This document shows, one piece after another, positions 33,015 through 42,847 of a stretch of DNA of 64,000 bases. Below the pieces are notes generated by a model. The model did no database searches and had not been told where the DNA came from. It saw only the letters and a program-made list of their open reading frames with translations. The first letter of the stretch is position 1. Each line of letters starts with the position of its first letter. Source of the DNA: Strongyloides papillosus (lineage: Eukaryota > Nematoda > Chromadorea > Rhabditida > Strongyloididae); the NCBI GenBank assembly GCA_005656395.1, contig SRSI01000039.1, forward strand, positions 1-64,000. The letters run 5' to 3'. A program made the translations under genes and the position numbers.

Positions 33015-33847
33015 TACTATTTCCCGGTCAAATTCAACATTTTCCCAACCGAACTCAACATTTTCCTATTCAAATTCAACATTTTTCCATTCAAATTCAA
33101 CATTTTCCTATTCAATTTCAACATTTTCACATTCAAAGACAACATTTTTTTATTCAATTTCGACACTTCATAATCATCTTCTTAAAGATTAATTTTAATT
33201 TTTTTAGATATAAGGTATGTTTTTTAAAATATTATATATTAATATAAAATTATATAAAACTTTTAATAAATTTTTAATTTGTAAAAAGCATACAATTTTA
33301 AAAATTAATAAATTTGATTTCATTTATGATAGTAGGGAAGTTCCGCAGCACAATTTGTAATATTTTTTGTAATATATCTAAAGTACCTATTACAATCAGT
33401 TGATGTAATATTATTTATCTCAGACATTATTACATCTGATAAAACTCCATTTTTATTATTTCTTAATCTTGATCTAACGCAGTTTTTAATCTTAGAAAAT
33501 GCATTTTCAATAGGATTAAGCATGTATGAATATGGTGAAAGAAATTTAAAGTCAAAATTAAACATGCTTGTAATTCTTTCAATTTCATCGCGTTTACTTC
33601 TTCATTAAAGTAAAATTTACAATAAAGAGTACTTAATTTTATAAAAATTACATTTTTTACCTTTAAAAAATTAAAAATAAAAGTAAATTGGAGCATTGTT
33701 GAATTTGAATGAGAAAATGTTGAAATTGAATAGGAAAATGTTGAATTTAAATGGAAAAATGTTGAATTTGAATAGGAAAATGTTGAAATTTAATAGGAAA
33801 ATGTTGAGTTTGGTTGGAAAAATGTTGAATTTGACCGGAAAATGGTA
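33015..33847. mobile_element. Tc1/IS630-type element with tandem repeats in its TIRs
   Basis: 833 bp between TA duplications (33,013-33,014 and 33,848-33,849). The inverted ends are TACTATTTCCCGGTCAAATT and TACCATTTTCCGGTCAAATT. Each arm then consists of several tandem ~22-bp units of the form TTCAACATTTTCCTATTCAAA: about six on the left (33,030-33,165) and seven on the right (33,695-33,840). Between them is a transposase remnant. A TA target and the transposase type agree on the IS630-Tc1-mariner superfamily. Confidence 0.82.
33320..33696 (-). pseudogene. DDE transposase C-terminal remnant (Tc1/IS630, DDE_3 type)
   Basis: Residues LSPYSYMLNPIENAFSKIKN match the SPDLNPIE-W-K block of Tc1/IS630 transposases, in which the Glu is the last catalytic acidic residue. 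A short basic tail (CVRSRLRNNKN) and about 50 further residues end at 33,320. Upstream sequence to 33,696 is in shifted frames and the two catalytic Asp regions are missing. Only a fragment survives inside the 833-bp element. Confidence 0.75.
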
Positions 33848-35068
33848 TAGAATAACCGAAAATACATTGTTATAAAATATAAAGTATTTCTGAGTTTGAG
33901 AATCATTTTATAACGTTTACAATTATTCAAACTTTTAGTTAAATAAAAAATTCACCCAACAAAAAAAATTTTATTTATATCGAAAAAGTGGATAAAAATG
34001 AATATTTGAATTATTTTAAGTAACTATTTAAATGCCTTTCCATTATAGTTTTGAAATTGATATAAATATTTCAATATCATTCTTTTATTAACTACATATT
34101 TACTTTAATTTTACCAACATATAAATAAGAAAAAGCAAAAAAATTAATACCTAATAAAACTTCTTTCGTTTTAAAGCTACAAACTTCGTCATATTTTGAT
34201 ATTTTAGTCAAACTTTTATCTATATTAAAAAATTATGTCTTCTTTGTTTTTTTTAAGCTTTCATAAAGTAATAACTATTAATTTTTTAAACTTTTATAGA
34301 AAAAATGCTTATCACTCTTTAGTGTATAACGTTATCCGTTTTATATTCATGTTAATAATATTAAGTTTCCCCCTTATTCTTGACGTGTACCTTTGAAATG
34401 AATCATAAACCGAAAAATTCTATTTACTTTTATAAAAGTTATCTAAAAGACAAAACTCTACAAAAAAAAAGTATCTAAAAGTAGTGTTTTTAAAGCATAA
34501 CTTGGCCAATTATGGCCCAAAACATTTAATATTCATTTTCCACACTAAGTTAGAACAAAACACATCTATTAAGTGTTTTACCATAAAAGTGATCAAGTTT
34601 AGAAAGAGTTATGTCTGGAACAAAATTAGTTTTTACAAAAATAATGGAAAAAAGACAAAAAAGTTGACATTCAAATTTATATAACTTCTTTCGTAGTTAA
34701 GCTATAAAGTTTGTTAGATATTTGTTTTTTAAGTTAGACGTAGATCTATATAACAAATACAATTCTTTTTCATTTTATAAAGTTTTGACTAATTTATAGA
34801 TATTTAACATTTTAATTATTTTTTTAAAGTAGTCACCACTCTTTGGATCATAACTCGGCCAATTTTTAATACAATTCTATAGTATTGTGTTTTCTCATTA
34901 TTCTGGAATTAGACTTTTCAAATGATATGGAAACCATCTTACTTTATTAATTTTAAAGTAACGTTGTTCCTTGTACAAATCTATGCTAAAAAATTACCAA
35001 AAAAACAGTGTTTTTAAGATAATTTGGACAATATATGGTTTAAAACATTTGAGACCTTTTTTCCCCTA

Positions 35069-36410
35069 CACACACAGCTATGACACTGAAAAATAATTCG
35101 ATTTTAGGACAGTCGTTGGTCAAAGAGAAAAAATTTTTTCTTTTATCTAAAGTTGTCATCAAAAACTATTGGTTTTTCACGAATATTTTCCTGATAAGTT
35201 TAAAGTCATATGCATCTTTCTTGTTTAAAAAAACTTAAATTAATGATAATAAGATTAAAAAAAAGACAGTAACATTATGTGACATAAAATGAAATAGAGT
35301 TTTATCAGTGTTTGCCAAAATTAATTAATAAATATTTATATTCCATTAATTTTTGAAGTAGTTAATGAAAATATTTTTATTATTCTATTACATCAAGAAG
35401 ACCTTCGTCAAACATGTATAACATTACTAAATAATTTGAAAAAATTGCCATAATTTTTTAAATACTTTAATTTTTTTTATTTTAAAAAAAAAAAGTTACC
35501 TAGATATACACTTTTTTTAGAACTCTCATGCACAGGCTAAAATTTTAAACAATAATAAGATTGGTCAATTTATAGAATATTACTCATTTATTCATATGTG
35601 TTTCAGAAATCTTACCTCATTTTTGCAATCAAAATTTTTTAAAAGTATAGTACCTTTACATTATTTATTATTGTTTCGCACATTACAGCATAATTATTAC
35701 TACATAGAAACATTACTACGGATCTTTTAGATTTGCTGTATATTTAATTTTATTTTTATACTTTTAAAAATGTGACAGATAAGAATTTAAAATAATGTAA
35801 TTTTATAATTGTTTATTATTAAGAAGCATTACTAATATACTGATATACAAAAAAAGCGTTTTTCATCGAACATTAAAAAATAAAGTTAGTTTAACTAATT
35901 ATAGCTTTCTTTGAAACTTGTTGTAATTAGTGATAAAATATTTCTTCCATTAAGTAACTTTTTCTATATAAACATAGTAGTAAAAAGTCCAAAAAAATTA
36001 TTCACTAAAATTTTTCAACTAAAATGTCCATATATTTAAAAATAAGTGTTAAGGTTCCGTTTTTTTTCAACAAATAATTCAACAGTTGTTTTAATGCTCT
36101 TAATGGTTTTCATTTTATTGGTTACAAAACAACTATAATATCATATTTGCATGTTAAAAATATATCATTGATGCCAAGAAATCTGGAGATAATTCTAACT
36201 TTTATGAATACACATGATATTATATAGAGTTAATGGAAAACCAATTTTTCTACAACAAAAATATGTGTACAACTTATTCTTATCAATCGAACTTTCATGA
36301 GACACCATTGCCTTTTTATGACAACTGTAGACAAAAGATAAAATTATTTTTCTTTGTCTAAAGGTACTATCCTAAAATCGAGAGGTTTTTCAGTATCATA
36401 GCTCTGTGTG
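35069..36410. mobile_element. TA-flanked TIR element (non-autonomous) in the Helitron-like copy
   Basis: 1,342 bp bounded by TA. Inverted ends are CACACACAGCTATGACACTG and CACACAGAGCTATGATACTG, followed on both sides by TCGATTTTAGGA and GACAAAGAAAAA-type sequence, so the TIRs extend for ~100 bp. The interior is AT-rich with no transposase. The host repeat reads CCCCTA-AGTTAG across the site, which confirms the insertion and the 2-bp TA duplication. Confidence 0.8.
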
Positions 36411-36712
36411 TAAGTTAGAAAAAAACACATTTTTTGGCTATTTACCGTAACAATCGGTTAAATTTGAAGAGAGTTATGAGAGATACAAATATTTTTTTCT
36501 TATTTCTTTTTGTTATAGATTATACACTATATTTATTATATTTTTTTGTTATGTCTAAAGTATAATTGATAAATATTTTAACAACAGTATAAATAAAATA
36601 ATGAAATAATTTACTTTTGTTGAATTTTATTTATTTCTAAAAATTAGCAAAGATATTCTGCAGAAACAAAAGTATTATAGTTTAAAAAAAAATGCTAAAA
36701 AGGCAAAAGATA

Positions 36713-36779
36713 TGCCGCCAGCAGGGGTCGAACCTGCGACCTTGGGCTTATTAGACCCACGCTCTAACCGACTGAGCTA
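36713..36779 (-). pseudogene. tRNA-Ile (AAU), 3' part (positions 8 to 73), split by transposon
   Basis: On the minus strand: A9 region, A box TAGCTCAGTCGG, anticodon stem TGGGT/GCCCA with loop CTAATAA (anticodon AAT), B box GGTTCGACCCC, acceptor 3' strand TGGCGGC and discriminator A. The 5' acceptor strand GCCGCCA is missing here and is found 6.06 kb away at 42,841-42,847 beyond the CACTA-like element. A and B boxes both survive, so Pol III could still transcribe an aberrant RNA starting inside the transposon end. Confidence 0.93.
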
Positions 36780-36794
36780 CACTCAGAAAGAAAG

Positions 36795-36860
36795 CATCAT
36801 CTCAAGGTGATGATTTCGCACTTTTTTAGGTGTATACTAATTCATCACCTTGAGGTGATG
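36795..36860. promoter_or_regulatory. Left-end paired palindromes of the CMC element
   Basis: CATCATCTCAAGGTGATG and CATCACCTTGAGGTGATG, 30 bp apart. They mirror two copies only 10 bp apart at the right end (42,778-42,823). Likely subterminal transposase-binding repeats. Confidence 0.65.
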
Positions 36861-37064
36861 ATTTTAAAAATACACAAATGGGGTGCTTTTCCCCAATGAA
36901 ATGTCTCGAAACGTTTTTTATAGCAATACTTCCATTTATAGCTATATAATTTGTAAATAATACAAAGAAATCAACTTTAAACTTTAAAATTTTATTATAA
37001 AAGAATATTTAATCAAAAAAAAGTAAATAAATTAAAATACAGTGATATAAATTTTAAAATATTG

Positions 37065-37422
37065 CTAAAACTTACTTATTTTGAATAATACGGCATATTC
37101 CCAAGTTTGAACAGCAACAATTATCCTTCCTAAAATTAAAAATATTTTTACTTGCTGTAAAAGTGAAAACTTATCTGATGTTGAATATCCTCGTCGATCT
37201 TTAAGTATAAGAACCAGTCTTAACAAGTACCTGAAAAATATCATATATTTTGGGCAAAATAAACTTATCTTTGTATTAACTGATCCAATTGAAGGTAACT
37301 GTTCGGCAATTCTGAGTTTATATCTGAAATGAAAAAAATTTAAAATATGTACTTAAATTAAATAATAAACCTCACCTGCAAATTTGAGTAGTAATAATCA
37401 AGTACCCTATAATCAAAAACAT
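37065..37422 (-). CDS. Small spliced hydrophobic protein in the CMC element, unrecognised
   Basis: Exon 37,422-37,376 starts ATG and encodes MFLIIGYLIITTQIC. A 52-nt intron with GTGAGG donor and TTTCATTTCAG acceptor follows. Exon 37,323-37,065 then reads RYKLRIAEQLPSIGS, YLLRLVLILKDRRGYSTS, FLILGRIIVAVQTWEY and stops, 101 residues in all. The N-terminus is signal-like and there are one or two further hydrophobic segments. A related exon lies upstream at about 37,605-37,445 (RYKLKEVW, then MGPVNIKIS as in GSVNTKIS), suggesting a tandem exon duplication. Composition is not random, but I know no homologue. It may be transposon cargo or decayed sequence. Confidence 0.35.
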
Positions 37423-38584
37423 CTATAAATAATAATGAAAATGAAAACTTATCTGTACATTTTGATATTACTGCTGATGTTGAAATACAGGAAAAAATTC
37501 ATATAAATGTCTGAAAAATAACTATATTTAAAGCAAATTATACTTATCTTTATATTAACTGGTCCCATATAACAGCAATTTGTCCATACTTCTTTTAATT
37601 TATACCTAAAACATAAATATTAATAGGTATAATGATAAAAAATATTGTAAAATGCAATGTTACGAAACGTTTGGATATGTAATTCCAAGGTGATAGTTGA
37701 CATTCGTGCTAAAAGTATCATTATATAAATTTTAATTGTTAACAATACTTATATAACTTTACCATAATATGAAACTTTGAAGCATTATTATTAACAAAAA
37801 AAGGTATATTTAGTAATTATATATAAACAATTTAATTAATAATATCACAGTTAAAGTCGTCAACATTTTTTCCTCTTATTAATTGTGAATTATTTGAATA
37901 TAAATGTCTATTTTAACAAGAAGTAGGATATATCTCGAGAAAGAATATTAAATGATCATAATCTTTTAAATATACTGGTTGAAGAATCTAATAAACTAAA
38001 TAAATAATATATAACAAGCCAAGTATAACTAAATTTTATGTGTATATGCGAGTGATTTTTATGTTAATAAGTTAAATTATTATTTTACTGCATTGTCTCT
38101 GTTATCTCTTAAGCATTAAAACAATCATCTTAATAATTTTTGATATTATTTTTGTTATTTTTTGTAAGTAAATAAAATTTTATTTATGGATAAGCTTTAT
38201 TTTTTGAAATTTACATAGACTTTTGTGAAAAGAAAATTAAAAATAATCAAATTACATGCTTACAATAGAAAAAGGTTTGATCAACTTAGGAAATTGCAAT
38301 ACATATGTCCTGTAAAACTCAGGAACGTTATTAAACATAAATTAGAAATTTTAAAAATTAATGATTATCCGTTTATTTCAAGTTCCTTGAATACTTCTTA
38401 TTATCATATCTATACAACTATGAAGCTAATAATATTGGTTTAACTAAATTGCAATATGTTTCGACAACTTTAATAATATATGTATAGAGTAAATGAATAC
38501 AATGAGTAAAAATTACATTAAAATAAATTAATTAAAGATTAAATTAAAATATAACTTAAAAAAAACTAAATACTAGTAATAAAA

Positions 38585-39487
38585 TTATTTTACAATTTTG
38601 GTATACTTCCTGGAATCCTTGAAAAATGCTCTTGCACTTATATTTAAACGAAAACTAAAAAAAGAAAGCAATTTTTCTAATGTTGCATCAACTTTTATCG
38701 ATGTCTTAAGAACCACAGCTAATGCCCGATGAATCAAATCGGATATTGAAGAACTCTCCATAAGCATAAATCTTCCAACAAATAAATATTGTTCATTGTT
38801 TAAATAAACAAAACAAATTGTTTCATCTACTGCCTCTTTTTTCCAGAGATCTTGAGGAAGAATCTAAAAAAAGTATTGAGTAAGAGTAAATTATTCTTTT
38901 AAACATGCTCTAATTTTTTCTACAATAACTGCAAAAGAATCTTTAACTGGTTGTCCTGGTAATGCTTCAACTTCGTCAATACTTTCAATGATATTTTTTA
39001 TATCATCAACTTTAGCAACCTCTCCTATTTCATCAAGAAACTGCATGGTTGATTTCTCTTTTAAATATTCAACTAAATCTGAGAAACTCTTAATTGTGAT
39101 AGAAATATTTCTACTATCATTTTGATATCTAGTTGCTTCTTTTTCTCTATGATCAACTGATTGTCTTGAACTCTGAATTTTTTTATATGAAATAATATCC
39201 TCTGGAATTCTTAATTTACGTTCAAGTTCAGAAACAAATGCTTGAGCAATTCCATGTTTTCTAACTCTTTGGCTTCCTTTAAAAGAGATGCTATAAAGAG
39301 CATTAACAAATGTTTGAAGTGATTTTTTCTCTCTATCATTTAAATCATCTTCTCCATGTTTTCTGTTATCCAGACACTCTTGAACTAACAAACGTATTGA
39401 GTGATTGTGACGATAAACTTCATCAACAGCATTTTCAAAATTGAGTTCAATTCTTGTTCTTGCTTCTTCTTCCAATATTTCACTCAT
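38585..39487 (-). CDS. Helical protein encoded in the CMC element, two exons, unrecognised
   Basis: Exon from about 39,487 (a TTTTTTAG 3' splice site just precedes ATGAGTGAAATATTGG) to about 38,900 encodes a charged helical protein: EEEARTRIELNFENAVDEVY, LNDREKKSLQTFVNALYSIS, RVRKHGIAQAFVSELERKLR and IKSFSDLVEYLKEKSTMQF. If unspliced it ends at 38,891. A second open segment after TTTTTTTAG (38,863-38,585) reads ILPQDLWKKEAVDETICFVY, LIHRALAVVLKTSIKVDATL and RAFFKDSRKYTKIVK to a stop. Linking them needs a phase-0 donor; GTAGAA near 38,918 is possible but weak. Divergent from the transposase gene in orientation. Accessory proteins are common in CACTA-type elements, but I cannot name a family. 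Confidence 0.5.
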
Positions 39488-40170
39488 CTCTAAAAAATCA
39501 AATAGTTTTATCAAAATATATCATAAATAGAAAAATATTTATAATTTTTATGCTACTAATAACACGATTTATAAAAAATTAAATAAAATTTATTAAAAGA
39601 TATTGAAATAATAACTTATATAATAAATTACAATATAGCAAAAGTGTGCAATAACTATTAACATTAACGTTAAAATTAGCTCCTTATATACACCATGTTC
39701 TATAATAAAATTGTAAGATTTGAATCTCGTATATGTAAATGTGATCTCTTAACAGGTAAAAAAACTTTTAAGACACATTCTTTTGTTGAAAAGAAGAACT
39801 TTGAAACAACTTTTTCTCACCAAATATGTTAAATGTTAGCAATGCTCCTGTTCATCGCATGTGTCTTAAATGGACATAATTATATTGAGAAGAATAATAC
39901 ATAAAAGTTATACCAACACTTATTCATATTAATATCATTAAGATCACCAGTAATAAATGAATTTTATTTGATTAATTAATGTTTTGTTGATTTTTTGTTG
40001 TTATTTTTTAAAATTAAGTTTTAATAAATTCTTTTTTGTAATTTTATTGTTGTTATTTTCCTTTATATTAAGTTCTAATTAATTATTTTTATGAATTTAT
40101 TGTTTTTTTCTTATCTTAAGTTTAAATAAATTATTTTTTATAGATTTATTGTTTTTATTTTCTATTTAAA

Positions 40171-42201
40171 ATGCCATCACTAAGAGATGAAGCAAAGTAT
40201 TATTGCCCTTATTGCAAAGAAACTAACTACATCGAAGATGAAGAATACGATGCTATTCAATTGAAAAGCCATTTTGAAGCATTTCATGGCTATTCTTCTA
40301 AAACACTTGAAAAATTCTATTGCCAAGAGTGTTCAAGAAGAAGAGCATTAGGAGATCTTAATGTTAAGCCTAAGAAAGTAACCCCTTTCTGGATGTTTAG
40401 GCATATGCAAAAGAAAGGATGTTATAGAGTGCCTGAAACAGAAGATCAACAGGAAAACATTGCACAAGAAGAACAAGAAGAAATGTTGGTTACTTTTATG
40501 GAAAATTCTGATATGGAAGCAATATCACAAACTATTGAAGAGGAAAATAAGGAAGCAGAAGACAATATTTTCGATGATTTGATCGATCTTGAGAACATAC
40601 ACAATGATCCTCATAAAAAATCATTGAAAACAGTGTTGAAGTATTTCTCAAAGTTGCTGAACGACAATGGAACAACCAATAAGAACTTGGAGTTGTATCT
40701 TCAAAGTCACCAAGAGCATGGGTTGACCAATGGGAATATGTTTCTGACAGATACAATAGAATCCCTGTTAAGGATTGTTAGGGATGATTTCGTTAATGAA
40801 ATTAGGGTAATATCGCCCTTCGATCCAGAAGAAACAATTTTTGAAAGCATCACAAATGTTGAAGAAGGCAATTTGGAAAGGCCGATTGGTGATAACAAAA
40901 AAAACCTAGGAGTATTGGTATCCCTAAAATACATATTTGAATTAATGTGTAAAAACCAAAAACAAATTGTAGAAACATATCCTAATAAGATTCCTCTCCA
41001 ATTGTATTGTGATGAGTTGAATATGAATACATTTTCAAACGGCCTGTTGCAGTATCTACATGTCGCATTGAGAATTAGTGGAGATTATGCTGACATTTCT
41101 AAAATTGAATCTGTATATACAGTAGCAATTCTACCAACTTACAAGTTAAATACCATCAATAATTCAGAAGCTGGTGGTAGATATGTTCATTTCTTCCGTC
41201 AATTTAAAAATATATTTGACATGAACTGCAATGTGAAATTTGAAGGACGTAATATTACATTTGTACTTGAAGATCTTCTTGGAGATCATTGCTTCTTAGA
41301 TCACTACTGGGGGATAAATGCTGCAAATTCAGATAAAGGTGATAACCCTAGCTGTCGTATTTGTTTGATACCTCCTAATCAGTACATCGACACAGTTACA
41401 TTAGAATCCTTAGAGAGTAAATACCCAGATTTAAGAAGATCTGAATCTCCACAAGATCCAATATTTAAGAATTGTAAAAATATGATATATAGTGATTGGT
41501 TCCATGATCTAAATGAAGGAATAATCTCTTCTTCATGCTATGTAATAATGCAGGAGCTTTGCACAAATAATGATGAATTTCCAAGATTACAGCCATATGA
41601 AATTTCAGGATTGCTGTTGAAAGAATTTAAAGAAAGGAAAACTTCCGGCAAAATCTTTCAGAATATTGGTGTACAACTGGAACAAAACATTATTAGTAAA
41701 CGTTTGAGTCTAAAACAAGAAACAAAAAGAATGTCCATTAATTTTGGAAGTGGCTTTGGTAATTTAGAAGCTATGTGGTGTCTACATAATGCCATTACTG
41801 AACTTGTTGTTAAGTATAGATCCGAAAAACTTCTGAATTTTAAAAATGTCTTGCATTCATATGGAAGTCTGTGCAATATGTGCATGAAGTCAGATAAATT
41901 GAATGATGATGACTATAGAATACTAAGAAACCTATGCAATGAAACTGTAGAGAGAACATTGAAACTTACGCGTGGTAGATATGGTTTTTCTAAGAAACTA
42001 CACTATATCTTACATTACCCTGAGATTGCAAAAAATTTTCACGACCAGTTAAAGAATATCGCAACATCTCGTTTTGAATCTAAACACCAATGTATAAAAA
42101 AATATTTTACATCATCAAATAACAAAATGTTCCCTGCCAAGACTATTATTAAAAAATCTATAATGCGAACTAAACTTAGTAGTATGTTAATAGGGAATTG
42201 A
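40171..42201 (+). CDS. CMC (CACTA/Mirage-like) transposase
   Basis: 676 residues, ATG at 40171. The N-terminal zinc-binding region has CPYC (12-15), H34, H39, then CQEC (51-54). A long acidic linker lies at about 90-140. The central part has CRICLIPP near 395-402, and FHDLNEGI near 444 corresponds to the conserved D-HD-L-EG block of CACTA-type (tnp2-like) transposases in animals and plants. Near residue 634, RFESKH is the C-terminal signature of animal members. It sits at the right end of the 6-kb element, reading toward the right TIR, with no stop or frameshift, so it may be functional. Upstream ~500 bp is AT-rich and could contain an untranslated exon. Confidence 0.85.
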   Translation: MPSLRDEAKYYCPYCKETNYIEDEEYDAIQLKSHFEAFHGYSSKTLEKFYCQECSRRRALGDLNVKPKKVTPFWMFRHMQKKGCYRVPETEDQQENIAQEEQEEMLVTFMENSDMEAISQTIEEENKEAEDNIFDDLIDLENIHNDPHKKSLKTVLKYFSKLLNDNGTTNKNLELYLQSHQEHGLTNGNMFLTDTIESLLRIVRDDFVNEIRVISPFDPEETIFESITNVEEGNLERPIGDNKKNLGVLVSLKYIFELMCKNQKQIVETYPNKIPLQLYCDELNMNTFSNGLLQYLHVALRISGDYADISKIESVYTVAILPTYKLNTINNSEAGGRYVHFFRQFKNIFDMNCNVKFEGRNITFVLEDLLGDHCFLDHYWGINAANSDKGDNPSCRICLIPPNQYIDTVTLESLESKYPDLRRSESPQDPIFKNCKNMIYSDWFHDLNEGIISSSCYVIMQELCTNNDEFPRLQPYEISGLLLKEFKERKTSGKIFQNIGVQLEQNIISKRLSLKQETKRMSINFGSGFGNLEAMWCLHNAITELVVKYRSEKLLNFKNVLHSYGSLCNMCMKSDKLNDDDYRILRNLCNETVERTLKLTRGRYGFSKKLHYILHYPEIAKNFHDQLKNIATSRFESKHQCIKKYFTSSNNKMFPAKTIIKKSIMRTKLSSMLIGN

Positions 42202-42442
42202 AGATCAAGAAATACATTTCACTTAATTCAGTAGTTGTAATATTATCACCTAAAGTTATAGTATATCCATAGTAAATGTAGTACAATAAAATACTCTCAC
42301 ATGTATACCTATTTATAATATAAACTAATACCTTTTATAGCTACATGGGAATTTACGGTACAAGTAAAAAATTTAAAAATAAGTAAAAATTTACATTCAC
42401 AAGGCACTTCAACAAAAAATTAAAACGAATAAAATAATTAAA

Positions 42443-42586
42443 ATGAGATATATTACATACAGTAAAATTAAAATCCATTCTAACATAATCAAGAATATGT
42501 GTCAAGACCAAGCTTGGGTTAACGACTACCCTTCACTGACACAAGAATGGCATACATACATATTTGATAATATGCTAAAAAGATAA
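42443..42586 (+). CDS. Short open frame after the transposase, doubtful
   Basis: 47 residues starting MRYITYSKIKI and containing CQDQAWVNDYPSLTQEWH. The composition (Trp, Gln, Asp) is less random than the surroundings. It lies between the transposase stop and the right TIR. It could be a 3' exon or a decayed fragment. No splice evidence supports either. Confidence 0.2.
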   Translation: MRYITYSKIKIHSNIIKNMCQDQAWVNDYPSLTQEWHTYIFDNMLKR

Positions 42587-42838
42587 TTTATATTATTTTA
42601 TCAAAAAATAATTAAATATAATTAATCATATAAAAAGTTTTTTATGAAAAATACATAATTTTGTTTATTTGTTTATTCTCTCTGTGATAATTAAGCCTTG
42701 CTTCTTTAAAAACATAATATTTGAGAAAATACTTCTGTTGTTAAACATTTTTCTGTATATTAGTAATTAAATAAAATCATCACCTCAAGGTGATGTTTTT
42801 AAATTCATCACCTTGAGGTGATGCTTTCTTTTTGAGTG

Positions 42839-42847
42839 TATGGCGGC
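42839..42847 (-). pseudogene. tRNA-Ile (AAU), 5' part (positions 1 to 9)
   Basis: Reads GCCGCCATA on the minus strand. GCCGCCA pairs perfectly (7 bp) with TGGCGGC of the fragment at 36,713-36,779, and TA is the duplicated target. Confidence 0.9.

Larger units (their letters stand above)
32875..36519 (-). mobile_element. Helitron-like element copy with two nested transposons
   Basis: The minus-strand 5' end TCTATAACAAAAAG is at 36,519. The opposite end has the GC-rich hairpin (32,875-32,912: ATCAGCC/GGCTGGT outer stem, GCC-TTC-GGC core). The body contains ~525-bp units as in the other copies (GAGTTATGTCTGGAAC at 34,607). It is interrupted by 33,015-33,847 and 35,069-36,410. Removing each with one TA restores the family sequence. 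Confidence 0.6.
36780..42838. mobile_element. CACTA/Mirage-like (CMC) DNA transposon inserted in tRNA-Ile
   Basis: 6,059 bp flanked by TA (36,778-36,779 and 42,839-42,840). Ends are CACTCAGAAAGAAAGCATC and CACTCAAAAAGAAAGCATC. Each end carries two copies of the palindrome CATCACCTCAAGGTGATG (36,795-36,812, 36,843-36,860; 42,778-42,795, 42,806-42,823), presumably transposase-binding sites. It encodes a transposase (40,171-42,201, plus) and, on the minus strand, possible extra genes at 37.1-37.4 and 38.6-39.5 kb. CACT termini fit the CMC superfamily, and a 2-bp TA duplication is the hallmark of its Mirage branch rather than the 3 bp usual for plant CACTA. The transposase frame is intact, so the insertion may be recent. 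Confidence 0.9.

Noticed and set aside
36795..36860. CRISPR-like repeats
   Set aside because: Only two palindromes at each end of a transposon in a eukaryotic genome; no spacer array and no cas genes.
37077..37605. Series of AT-AG introns (exon-G followed by ATAAGT) in the transposon
   Set aside because: Four apparent ATAAGT donors turned out to be coding: the sequence reads through in frame as ...NTKISLF... and ...STSDKFS..., and the paralogous exon keeps the KIS codons. Only the GTGAGG...TTTCAG intron is needed.
38225..38443. 72-codon plus-strand frame inside the CMC element
   Set aside because: Low-complexity Lys/Ile/Leu composition, no splice context and no similarity to the element's other products.
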